Below are positions 1-12,449 of a stretch of 50,895 nt of DNA, piece by piece. A program made the position numbers and the translations under genes. The stretch comes from DASPUH01 sp964518505 (GTDB lineage Bacteria; Chloroflexota; Limnocylindria; Limnocylindrales; CSP1-4): the NCBI GenBank assembly GCA_964518505.1, contig CAZFGT010000014.1, positions 1 to 50,895 of the forward strand, given 5' to 3'. Under the pieces are notes generated by a model. That model saw only the letters and a list, made by a program, of their open reading frames with translations, searched no databases and was not told the DNA's origin. Position 1 is the stretch's first letter, and each line of letters starts with the position of its first letter.

Positions 1-496
1 CGCCCTCGGGGAAGTGGCGGTCGTAGCAGATGTAGACGCCGACCTTGCCGACCGCTGTCTCGAAGACGGGGTAGCCGAGGTTGCCGGGGCGGAAGTAGAA
101 CTTCTCCCAGAAGCCCTGGACGTGCGGGATGTGGGTCTTGCGGTACTTGCCCAGGAACTTCCCGTCGGCGTCGATGACGGCTGCCGTGTTGTAGTAGATG
201 CCGGTCGTCTGGGAGTCTTCCTCGTACATCGGCACGACGAGCACCATGCCCGTCTCTTTCGCCAGGGCCTGCATGCGCTTGGTGGTCGGGCCGTCCGGGA
301 TGTGCTCGGTGTAGCTGTAGTACTGGGTGTCCTGCACCTGGCAGAAGTAGGGCCCGTAGAAGAGCTCCTGGAAGAGCATCAGCTTGGCGCCCTCGGCCGC
401 TGCGTCGTGGACGTAGCGCTCGTGCTTCTGGATCATCGACTCTTTGTCGCCGGTCCAGGTAGCCTGGAGAAGGGCAGCCCGCACGGTGCGGGACAT
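1..496 (-). CDS. Beta-ureidopropionase-like carbon-nitrogen hydrolase (partial, C-terminus off the window)
   Basis: The first 165 residues of a nitrilase-superfamily amidohydrolase are present; the rest lies left of the window. The catalytic triad is visible: Glu44 in FQELF, Lys120 in YRKTHIP and Cys157 in YICYDRHFPEG. The stretch around residues 122-147 (HIP...GNLGYPVFET) is characteristic of beta-ureidopropionase and N-carbamoyl amino acid hydrolases, which split N-carbamoyl-beta-alanine into beta-alanine, CO2 and ammonia. The ATG start has an AGGAGGTG ribosome-binding site just upstream. It diverges from a class III aminotransferase and an NCS1 permease, consistent with reductive pyrimidine catabolism. 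N-carbamoylputrescine amidase is the main alternative. Confidence 0.85.
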   Translation of the reverse strand, partial: MSRTVRAALLQATWTGDKESMIQKHERYVHDAAAEGAKLMLFQELFYGPYFCQVQDTQYYSYTEHIPDGPTTKRMQALAKETGMVLVVPMYEEDSQTTGIYYNTAAVIDADGKFLGKYRKTHIPHVQGFWEKFYFRPGNLGYPVFETAVGKVGVYICYDRHFPEG

Positions 497-711
497 ATGA
501 GCACCTCCTGACCATCGCGGCAGTACGCGGGAAACGGCCGTCCCGGCCGCCCGTGGTTCGACCGATCAAGGCTGGCGCGGAATGGCGCCCGACAAACGGG
601 CCGGAAGTCCCGAAAGGCCGGGCCCCACCGGCCCTTATCCGGTCGGCGGCGGATATGGCTTCATCAGCCATCACGTCCGGCACCTGCGGCGCCCCCAGGA
701 GGCTCGCTGCC

Positions 712-2040
712 ATGGTCATCGCGCGGTCCCCGCTGACGACGGAAGAGATCGTTCGGCTCAACCGGCAGTTCACGTTCTTTTCGTGGTCGGCCCAGGCTCA
801 CATCAACCCGCTCGTCATGGATCGGGCCGAGGGCGTCTACTTCTGGGACTCTGACGGCAAGCGCTACATCGACTTCAACAGCCAGCTGATGAGCGTCAAC
901 ATCGGCCACGGCGACCGCCGCGTGGCAGACGCCATCGCCGACCAGGCGCACGCCCTCGCCTTCGCCGCGCCCCAGTTCGCCACCGAGGTCCGGGGCCGTC
1001 TGGGCCAGCTGCTGGCGGAGCTGACGCCCGGCGACCTCAAGACCTTCTTCTTCACCCTCGGCGGCGCGGAGGCCAACGAGAATGCCCTGCGCATGGCCCG
1101 CATGGTCACCGGGCGGCAGAAGGTCATCGCCCGGTTCCGCTCCTACCACGGGGCGAGCGCCGGGGCGATCAGCGTCACCGGCGATCCCCGGCGGTGGGCC
1201 AGCGAGCCTGCCATCCCCGGCGTGATCCGTGTCCTGGACCCGTGGCGCTGGGGCCGCGAGGAACCCGAGCCGGTCGCCGAGCACCTGGCCTACCTCGAGG
1301 AGGTCATCAAGTACGAGGGGCCGCAGACGATCGCGGCGTTCATCCTCGAGACGGTCACCGGGACCAACGGGATCCTGATCCCGCCCGACGGCTACCTCCA
1401 GGGCGTCCGCGAGTTGTGCACGAAGTACGGCATCCTGATGATCGCCGACGAGGTGATGGCCGGGTTCGGGCGGACCGGCCGTTGGTTCGCGGTCGACCAC
1501 TGGGACGTGGTGCCCGATCTGCTGACGATGGCCAAGGGTCTGACGAGCTCGTACCTGCCCCTCGGCGCCGTGGCCATGAGCCCCCAGGTCGTCGATTTCT
1601 TCGCCGACCGGGTCTACTACGGCGGCCTCACGTACTCCGCCCATCCGGTCAGTTGCGCCGCTGCCATCGCCGCCGTCAACGTGCTGCGCGACGATGACCT
1701 GGTCGGCAACGCCGCCCGGCTCGGCCCACTCATGGGCAGCCTCCTGGCGGACCTTCAGGCCAGGCATCCGAGCGTCGGTGCGGTCCGCAACATCGGCCTG
1801 TTCGGCGTGATCGAACTGATCCGTGACCGGGTCACTCGCCAGCCCCTCGCCGATTTCAACACGACCTCACCGATCATGACCGCGCTCGACGCGCGGTTGC
1901 GTCAGGCCGGGCTTTACACCATGACCCACTGGAACGCGTTCTTCACGAACCCGCCGCTGTGCATCACCGCAGAACAACTGCGGGAGGGCTTCGAGATCAT
2001 CGATCGCGCCCTTGACGCGACCGATGCCGAGGTGTCCTGA
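712..2040 (+). CDS. Class III PLP-dependent aminotransferase
   Basis: A 442-residue fold-type I aminotransferase of class III (the omega-amino acid:pyruvate/taurine group). Visible landmarks are the glycine-rich PLP phosphate-binding segment TLGGAEANENA near residue 115, Asp246 in IADEVMAGFGRTG, which contacts the pyridine nitrogen, and the Schiff-base Lys275 in TMAKGLTSS. The frame is open further upstream, but ATG 712 is preferred because AGGAGG lies at 697-702 with 9-nt spacing and the residues before it resemble no family member. Beside an amidohydrolase that could release beta-alanine, a beta-alanine:pyruvate aminotransferase role is the best inference. Substrate cannot be fixed from sequence; taurine or another omega-amine is possible. 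Confidence 0.88.
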   Translation: MVIARSPLTTEEIVRLNRQFTFFSWSAQAHINPLVMDRAEGVYFWDSDGKRYIDFNSQLMSVNIGHGDRRVADAIADQAHALAFAAPQFATEVRGRLGQLLAELTPGDLKTFFFTLGGAEANENALRMARMVTGRQKVIARFRSYHGASAGAISVTGDPRRWASEPAIPGVIRVLDPWRWGREEPEPVAEHLAYLEEVIKYEGPQTIAAFILETVTGTNGILIPPDGYLQGVRELCTKYGILMIADEVMAGFGRTGRWFAVDHWDVVPDLLTMAKGLTSSYLPLGAVAMSPQVVDFFADRVYYGGLTYSAHPVSCAAAIAAVNVLRDDDLVGNAARLGPLMGSLLADLQARHPSVGAVRNIGLFGVIELIRDRVTRQPLADFNTTSPIMTALDARLRQAGLYTMTHWNAFFTNPPLCITAEQLREGFEIIDRALDATDAEVS

Positions 2041-2101
2041 GGCGAGGCCCGCGGTTCCGGCGGCCCCTTAGAGGAGGTGGACCGAGGACGACCCGTGTGG
2101 G

Positions 2102-2118
2102 CGACCCAGGCTGGGTCG
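2102..2118 (+). other. Short perfect hairpin in the aminotransferase-permease gap
   Basis: CGACCCA-GGC-TGGGTCG is a perfect 7-bp stem with a 3-nt loop, followed by the T-rich TTCGTTCTG. It sits in the 125-nt gap between the aminotransferase stop and the permease start. It could be a weak partial terminator lowering permease expression, or an mRNA stabiliser; nothing in the sequence decides. Confidence 0.35.
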
Positions 2119-2165
2119 TTCGTTCTGCTGATGGTTCTCAGGAAGGGAGAGCGCTGGAGGATCCC

Positions 2166-3752
<1,587 letters not shown>

Positions 3753-3823
3753 CCCGGCAAACGAACCGGCTCCGCGCCGGCCCAACGCACGAGCCGTCGC
3801 CGGGCGGCTCCAGCCCCGACATC

Positions 3824-3856
3824 GAGAGGCCCCTCCGTCCCGGAGGGGCCTCTCTT
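3824..3856 (+). terminator. Rho-independent-type terminator after the NCS1 permease
   Basis: A perfect 14-bp inverted repeat (3824-3837 with 3841-3854) encloses a 3-nt TCC loop and is followed by only two T residues. Its position 71 nt after the permease stop and before the selenoprotein promoter supports termination. The short T tract is a weakness, though common at this GC content. Confidence 0.75.
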
Positions 3857-3906
3857 GGCCTCCCCCACCGCGCCCCGACCGCTCCGCACGGTCATCCTCG
3901 TGGGCG

Positions 3907-3912
3907 TAAGGT
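3907..3912 (+). promoter_or_regulatory. Candidate leaderless -10 box for the selenoprotein gene
   Basis: TAAGGT ends 6 nt before ATG 3919. That places the expected transcription start at or next to the start codon, so the mRNA would be leaderless; no Shine-Dalgarno sequence is present. The same TANNNT plus 6-9 nt arrangement recurs at other genes in this window. No convincing -35 box is seen. Confidence 0.45.
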
Positions 3913-3918
3913 AAGGAC

Positions 3919-4200
3919 ATGAGCACACCCGACGCGCACGACCTCGAGGTCGAGTACTGCGTCGTCTGAAACTACACCGAGCGAGCCACCGGTCTGGTGG
4001 CTGAACTGCTGGGTGGATGGGCGCCGCGGATCGCGCGGGCGACGCTGCGACCAAGTGCGGGTGGCCGCTTCGAGGTCACGCTCGACGGCGAGCTGATCTT
4101 CTCGAAGGCGGCTTTGGGCCGCCACCCCGCGTCGGGCGAGGTGGCCGGCCTGGTGGCCGCTCGATTGGGTCCCCCGATCGACCGCGACACGTTCCACTGA
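3919..4200 (+). CDS. selW: SelW/Rdx-family selenoprotein (in-frame TGA = selenocysteine)
   Basis: Reading from ATG 3919 with TGA 3967-3969 decoded as selenocysteine gives a 93-residue thioredoxin-like Rdx/SelW protein ending at TGA 4198-4200. The redox motif is Cys14-Val-Val-Sec17, directly after the beta-strand EVEY, where relatives have CxxC or CxxU. After the TGA the frame continues with family-typical sequence, including NYTERA and then RFEVTLDGELIFSK and GRHP. A hairpin matching the bacterial SECIS geometry starts 14 nt after the TGA. A standard gene caller would see only a 67-residue fragment from GTG 3997 or nothing. The family is thought to act in thiol/selenol redox reactions; the partner is unknown. 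No Sec-machinery genes lie in the window. The alternative is a Cys-to-stop mutation or read error, which the SECIS makes unlikely. Confidence 0.9.
3984..4002 (+). promoter_or_regulatory. Bacterial SECIS element
   Basis: A perfect 7-bp stem AGCCACC / GGTGGCT encloses the pentaloop GGTCT. It lies within the reading frame, with 14 nt between the TGA and the stem and 21 nt between the TGA and the loop, inside the spacing known for SelB-dependent recoding. The loop begins with GG and the GGUCU sequence recalls the apical loop of E. coli fdhF. This is what SelB would need to insert selenocysteine at codon 17. Confidence 0.85.
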
Positions 4201-4207
4201 TGTCCCG

Positions 4208-5641
4208 ATGGGCACGGGCCGGACGGCCACATTCGCCCTGGCGATCGTCCTGGTGGCTTCGGCCTGCGGCGCGGAGGTCCCGCCCGCCCCGTCGGTGACG
4301 ACCGGCCTGCCAGGCTCGACCGCCGCCAGCGTCGAGCCGTCGCTGACCCTCACGCCGACGCCGGTCCCGTCCCCGACGGCGCCCCTCGCGACGCCCTCAG
4401 CAGTCCCATCCGCCACCGCCATGCCACCCGGCCGGCCGGCCGCCTCCGTCCACGAGTCGGCCGTCGGCGCGGGCAGCGAACCCACGGTCGCGGTCGATCC
4501 CAGCGGCGAGGTCGCCGTGCTCGCCCAGGAGATCGTCTGGCCCCAGGACTGCGGCCGGCCCGTGGTCCGCTTCTCCCCCGATGGCGGCCTCACGTGGGGT
4601 GCCGCGAGCCGGCCCTGGGGTAGCCGCTGTGAGGACATCCACGCCGTCATCGCGTGGGGTCCCGGCCGGCGGCTCTGGGCCGCCGACGCCATGGGCGTGA
4701 CCGGCGGGGTCCGCCTGGCCGTGACGTATTCGGACGATCTGGGCCGCACCTGGGCAGCGCCCTGGATCGAGCCGTTCACGCCCGCCTGGAGCGGGTGCTT
4801 CCCGACCCTGGCGGTCGACATGGCCACCACCAGCCGCGACTACGGCACGCTGTACGTGGCCTATAACTGGCTCCCGAACGCGGCCGGGCCTGGCCTCCAC
4901 GTGCTGGCGAAACCGCTTCACGGTCCGTGGGCCCAGGTGGAAGTCCCGGCCGTGGGACTGGCGGGCTTCCCCGCTCACGACCGCATCGGGTATCGCCTGG
5001 CGGCCACCGCGACCGGGGCGCTGGTCAGTTTCTACGAGGCCGACCTGCGGCGCTTCTTGGGCGAGTTCAACCCGGACGATGGGGCGGCGGGCAACGTCGG
5101 GCGGCAGGGCTTCGCCACCGCCGCGATCCGGTTCGATGGCACGACCCTCAGCGTCGGCCGCCCCCAGTGGGCCACCACGGTCAGCGGCAGCAGCGCCCTG
5201 TACCTGGACCCGCGATGGCAGTCCCAGGTGGCGGTCGACAGCAGCGGCGGCACATCACGGCGGTGGCTCGTCGTCGAGAGCGGTGGCCGCATCCGGCTCG
5301 GCCGCAGCGGCAGCAGCGGCGCCTGGGCCTGGATGACGCTGGGCAGCGGGTTCAAGCCGGTCCTGGCCGTGTCGACCGCGGCGACGGACGGCATCGTCTT
5401 CGTGGGCTGGCACGTGCTGCATGACGGAAAGGTCCAGAACGAGTGGGCCCTCTCGTACGATCACGGCCGCACCTGGACCAGACCACGGCTGGTCAGTGGC
5501 GCGACGTGGGTGCTCCCCGACATCGTCAACGGCACGGGGCTGCGGGAGAACGCCACCTATGGTGACGGTGCGTTCTACTGGGCCTGGGCCGACACGCGCT
5601 CCGGTCCGCTGGTGACGTACCTGGCTGCCGTGCGGCCCTGA
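4208..5641 (+). CDS. Secreted lipoprotein with sialidase-type BNR/Asp-box repeats
   Basis: A 477-residue exported protein. Residues 1-20 form a signal peptide ending in ASAC, a plausible lipobox with Cys20. A Ser/Thr/Pro-rich spacer runs to about residue 80. The remainder carries Asp-box motifs of the SxDxGxTW type: SPDGGLTW, SDDLGRTW and SYDHGRTW, the hallmark of sialidase-like beta-propellers. Family members include exo-sialidases and many non-enzymatic propellers; the sialidase Arg triad cannot be assigned here, so enzymatic function is open. The start lies 7 nt after the selenoprotein stop, so the two may be cotranscribed. Confidence 0.75.
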   Translation: MGTGRTATFALAIVLVASACGAEVPPAPSVTTGLPGSTAASVEPSLTLTPTPVPSPTAPLATPSAVPSATAMPPGRPAASVHESAVGAGSEPTVAVDPSGEVAVLAQEIVWPQDCGRPVVRFSPDGGLTWGAASRPWGSRCEDIHAVIAWGPGRRLWAADAMGVTGGVRLAVTYSDDLGRTWAAPWIEPFTPAWSGCFPTLAVDMATTSRDYGTLYVAYNWLPNAAGPGLHVLAKPLHGPWAQVEVPAVGLAGFPAHDRIGYRLAATATGALVSFYEADLRRFLGEFNPDDGAAGNVGRQGFATAAIRFDGTTLSVGRPQWATTVSGSSALYLDPRWQSQVAVDSSGGTSRRWLVVESGGRIRLGRSGSSGAWAWMTLGSGFKPVLAVSTAATDGIVFVGWHVLHDGKVQNEWALSYDHGRTWTRPRLVSGATWVLPDIVNGTGLRENATYGDGAFYWAWADTRSGPLVTYLAAVRP

Positions 5642-5666
5642 TCCGGCCGGCGGCTCAGCCGGCGGC

Positions 5667-6896
5667 TCAGAAGTAATCGAGCGGGTTGACCACGTGTCCG
5701 CCCGCCCAGATGGGGCCGATCCAGACCGAGAAATGGCAATGGGGACCGGTCGCGTCCCCCGTCATGCCGACCCGACCGATGAGTTGGCCGCGCCCGACCC
5801 GCTGGCCCACATGCACCACCACCGCCGACATGTGAGCGTACGTGGTGTAGAAGTCGTGCCCGTTGCTGACCCACACCTGGTACCCGCCGCCGTTGTCCTT
5901 CCAGCCGGCGAAGGTGACCGTGCCGGCGGCGGCCGCCACGAGCCGGGTGCCACTCGGCGCGGCGATGTCGATCCCGTTGTGGTAGTGGGGGCAGTTGCCC
6001 AGCGGCGGCTCGGCGGCGAAACCGGTGCACCCAAAGCCCTGGCTGATGTACCCACCCGGCACGGGCCAGGCGAGTGGAGCGAAACCGCAGCCGGTGCAAC
6101 CCGTGGTGCTGTTCGTGGCGGCCTTGGCGGCCGGGTGAGCGGTCGCCGCGACGGCGATGGACGACCCGACGCCGTTGGGGATCATCACCTGCTGGCCGAG
6201 CGTCAGCTCGTCGGTAGCGAGCCCGTTGTAGGTCGTCACGGCCGCCGGGTCGGCGTGGAAGCGCGCCGCGACAGCCGCCACCGTGTCGCCTTCGTGGGCC
6301 GTGTAGAGAACGCCGTCGACGAGGGGGATGCGGAGCACCTGGCCCACGTGGAGCTGGTCCTTGGAGGTGAGCGTATTGGCCCACCAGATGGTCATCATGC
6401 TCAGCCCGAAGCGCGCCGCGATACCGGTCAAGGTGTCGCCGTGGACGACCGAGTAGAGCCGCATCGCCAGCGGCGTCTGGGAGGGCTGGACGGTCAGGGG
6501 CGCGAGAAGGGTGCCGTCGGCGGTGAACGGTCCGGTGGCAGCGACCGGGACCTCCTCCGACATCACCGGCCGCACCGTCGCCGACGGCGCGCTCAGCTCA
6601 TCGGGCTGGCCGCCACGAAGGTCGGCGATGCCCGGGTTCACGAAGGTCTGGGCCGCCCGTGGCTGGGCCGACGCAGCGGGCAGGATGGCGAACAGCGACG
6701 TCAGCAGGACCAGCGCCACGATGAGCGTCGGACCGACGCGTCGATCGGCGCCCAGCCGACCCAGGCGGGCCCGCCGGCCCCCGGTGACGGCCGCCACCAC
6801 CCGGCGACCAGCACGCACCCGGCGCGTGGGTCGGGCATAGACGCAGGTGGGCCCGTGGGACTCGGGGCGCGGAGAGGCGCCCGATGCCAGCAGCAA
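5667..6896 (-). CDS. LysM-domain M23 (LytM-type) metallopeptidase, membrane-anchored or secreted
   Basis: About 409 residues. A basic N-terminus precedes a hydrophobic segment (about 55-75) ending in PAASAQ, a likely signal peptide or anchor. Two LysM repeats follow (about 146-192 and 197-241), which bind peptidoglycan. The C-terminal M23 domain has the zinc motifs H306-NGI-D310, His355 and H386-C-H388. The protein probably trims or remodels cell-wall peptide bridges. The start is uncertain: TTG 6896 has AGAGGAGG just upstream but only 4-nt spacing; the frame stays open to about 7223 through a repeat region unlikely to be coding, and internal GTG codons around residue 27 are alternatives. It is convergent with the BNR lipoprotein. 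Confidence 0.85.
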   Translation of the reverse strand: MLLASGASPRPESHGPTCVYARPTRRVRAGRRVVAAVTGGRRARLGRLGADRRVGPTLIVALVLLTSLFAILPAASAQPRAAQTFVNPGIADLRGGQPDELSAPSATVRPVMSEEVPVAATGPFTADGTLLAPLTVQPSQTPLAMRLYSVVHGDTLTGIAARFGLSMMTIWWANTLTSKDQLHVGQVLRIPLVDGVLYTAHEGDTVAAVAARFHADPAAVTTYNGLATDELTLGQQVMIPNGVGSSIAVAATAHPAAKAATNSTTGCTGCGFAPLAWPVPGGYISQGFGCTGFAAEPPLGNCPHYHNGIDIAAPSGTRLVAAAAGTVTFAGWKDNGGGYQVWVSNGHDFYTTYAHMSAVVVHVGQRVGRGQLIGRVGMTGDATGPHCHFSVWIGPIWAGGHVVNPLDYF

Positions 6897-7285
6897 TAGG
6901 CCTCCTCTGGGTCCCGGCCGCCGTCCCGGGGCGGTCGTGGGACACCAGAAGGTAGCAGAGTCACCCGCCCAGCGCCATGCGGGGGGCGAGCCGCCGGCAC
7001 CGATCCCCCCAGGGCGCCCTTTGAACCACTCGCCCCCTCCGACCCAGGGCGCCACGCGGAGTTTCCGCCCCAGGGCGCCCTTGAACATCCAACGTTGCTT
7101 ACGAGGAAGCAGCAGCCTCTCCTTCGCCGCCCAGGGCGCTCTTGAACATCCGACGTTGCTTACGAGGAAGCAGCAGCCTCTCCTTCGCCGCTCCGAACAT
7201 CCCGTGTTCAACCCGAGGCACATGCGGCCCGGACAGCCCCAAGACGGACCCCGATCCGGCCAATCGTCCTCGTAACGAACGCCCG
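6897..7285. other. 389-nt intergenic region rich in repeats
   Basis: Between the divergent LysM/M23 peptidase and MFS genes. It holds a 61-bp tandem duplication (7069-7190) and four copies of CCCAGGGCGC starting at 7008, 7043, 7069 and 7130. Frames stay open on both strands because of base composition, but the translations resemble no protein. No clear promoter for either flanking gene is recognised. Confidence 0.6.
7069..7190. repeat. 61-bp tandem direct repeat (two copies, two mismatches)
   Basis: Copy 1 is 7069-7129 and copy 2 is 7130-7190, abutting exactly. They differ at unit positions 11 (C/T) and 23 (A/G). Each unit begins CCCAGGGCGC and ends CTCCTTCGCCG. Two further partial copies of the leading CCCAGGGCGC occur upstream at 7008 and 7043, the first continuing CCTTTGAAC much like the full unit. 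This points to a decaying or expanding array rather than a single recent duplication. Confidence 0.9.
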
Positions 7286-8677
7286 ATGTTCATCCCGGCG
7301 GGGAGCCCTTCGTCCGGATCGCCTGCGGCGGGAGCCCTGCGTCCGGATCGGTCCGCGGCGGATCGGTCCGCGCCGGATCGCCACGCGGCAGATGCGCCAT
7401 CATCGAGCGCCATGGCTTCCGCTCCGTCCGCAGCTGGGACTCCCGCCGACGTCCGACCGATGTGGTCGCTCTGGCTGCTGTCGATGGCGCACGCGGTCAA
7501 CCACGCCCAAGCCGTGGTGCTGCCGCTGATCTACCTGAAGATCACCGACGACTTCCACGTCGGGGTCGACACGATCGCCTTCCTGGCCGCGGGCGGCGCC
7601 TTCGCCGCCGGCATCGTGCAGCTCAGCTTCGCGTCGCTCACCCGCCTGGTCTCACGCCGCCGCCTGCTGGGCGCCGGTGGCCTGCTGTTCGGCGGCGGGT
7701 TCGTGGCCCAGGCGTTCACCTCCAGCTTCCCCACCTTCGCGCTGGCCAACGTCCTGTCGCGCATCGGCGGCTCGCCGCAGCATCCGGTCGGCAACGGCCT
7801 GCTCGCCGAGCAGTTCCCGGCCGAGCGACGGGGCTTCGCCATCAGTGCCCACATCGCCGGCGGCAACGTGGGCACGGTCGTGGTCGCCGTGCTCGGCGCG
7901 CCGATCATCCTGGCCTTCGGCTGGCGCGGCGCGGCGATCGTCTTCGGCATCCCGGCCATCGTCATCGCCATCGCCATCCTGCTCCTCGTCCGCGAGCGGG
8001 GTACCGACCGCGCGGCGGCGGTGGCCGGCGGGAGCGTGCGCGACGCCTTCCGGCACATCATCCGCGACCGCGACCTGCGCTGGCTCTACCTGACCTCGAT
8101 CCTGGGTGGCGGCGGCCGCGGCCTTGGCGTGGTCAACCTCTTCGCCCTCATCTACCTCACCAAGGTCCTGGGCCTGGACGAGTCGCTTTCGGGCGCCATG
8201 TACGGCGCGTTGATCGTCTTCTCCGTGCCGATGCCGCTGGTCGCCGGCTGGCTGTCCGACCGGATCGGCCGCAAGCCGCTCATCGTCGGCGTCTACCTGG
8301 GCGGCGCGCTGGGCTTCGCCGTCTTCCTGCTGTCGGGCTCGAGCCTCATCGGGCTGTGGGTGGGGATCGTCCTGATGGGCCTCTTCAGCTTCGCCGAGAG
8401 CCCGCAGCTCCAGGCGCTCCTGGCGGACATCGCGCGGCCATCGATCCGCGACGCGTCGTTCGCCGTCTACTTCACGCTGGCCTTCGGCGTGGGGTCGCTC
8501 TGGGTGGCCCTGTACGGGGCCATCATCGGAGCGGTGGGCAACGCCGCCGGGCTGCCCATCGTCTTCTCCTTGATGGGGGTCACGTTCGTCCTCGCGGCAC
8601 TCGGCACGCTGCCCATCCATGCCGAGGAGCGAGCCGACGAGAACGCCGCGCACGAGGCCGGCCTCCGGCCTTCGTGA
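7286..8677 (+). CDS. Major facilitator superfamily transporter
   Basis: A 12-helix MFS permease. The membrane region starts at WSLWLLSMAHAVNHA (from about 7463) and includes the central MFS motif DRIGRKPLIVG near 8260. The terminal region has no family match. ATG 7286 gives 463 residues but has no Shine-Dalgarno sequence. The first about 40 codons are built from short DNA repeats (15-bp units at 7345-7374), so ATG 7412 or ATG 7460 is a credible alternative start. Substrate is unknown; drug or metabolite efflux would be typical. Confidence 0.8.
   Translation: MFIPAGSPSSGSPAAGALRPDRSAADRSAPDRHAADAPSSSAMASAPSAAGTPADVRPMWSLWLLSMAHAVNHAQAVVLPLIYLKITDDFHVGVDTIAFLAAGGAFAAGIVQLSFASLTRLVSRRRLLGAGGLLFGGGFVAQAFTSSFPTFALANVLSRIGGSPQHPVGNGLLAEQFPAERRGFAISAHIAGGNVGTVVVAVLGAPIILAFGWRGAAIVFGIPAIVIAIAILLLVRERGTDRAAAVAGGSVRDAFRHIIRDRDLRWLYLTSILGGGGRGLGVVNLFALIYLTKVLGLDESLSGAMYGALIVFSVPMPLVAGWLSDRIGRKPLIVGVYLGGALGFAVFLLSGSSLIGLWVGIVLMGLFSFAESPQLQALLADIARPSIRDASFAVYFTLAFGVGSLWVALYGAIIGAVGNAAGLPIVFSLMGVTFVLAALGTLPIHAEERADENAAHEAGLRPS
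7345..7380. repeat. 15-bp direct repeats at the 5' end of the MFS frame
   Basis: Two adjacent 15-bp units (7345-7359 and 7360-7374) differ by one swapped base pair, and a third partial GGATCG follows. Just upstream, a degenerate pair of about 24-bp units (around 7298-7321 and 7327-7350) shares GGGAGCCCT and GTCCGGATCG. Such repeats argue that this segment is non-coding or a variable N-terminus. Confidence 0.7.
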
Positions 8678-8705
8678 CCGGGCTGCCCCGGGGTCGGCCG
8701 GCCCG

Positions 8706-12445
<3,740 letters not shown>

Positions 12446-12449
<4 letters not shown>

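Noticed and set aside
3967..3969. TGA taken as an ordinary stop giving a 16-residue peptide
   Set aside because: Family-typical Rdx sequence continues in frame, the TGA falls at the known Sec/Cys site, and a SECIS hairpin follows at the right distance.
3892..4830. 312-codon minus-strand frame across the selenoprotein and lipoprotein genes
   Set aside because: No family resemblance and Thr/Ser/Arg-rich; it is antisense to two better-supported genes.
7069..7190. Tandem repeat considered as a CRISPR array
   Set aside because: The two units abut without spacers, and no cas genes are present.
6897..7223. N-terminal extension of the LysM/M23 frame through the tandem repeats
   Set aside because: The frame is open, but it passes through a 61-bp DNA repeat and gives unnatural Arg/Cys-rich sequence; the ribosome-binding site near 6896 is a better start.
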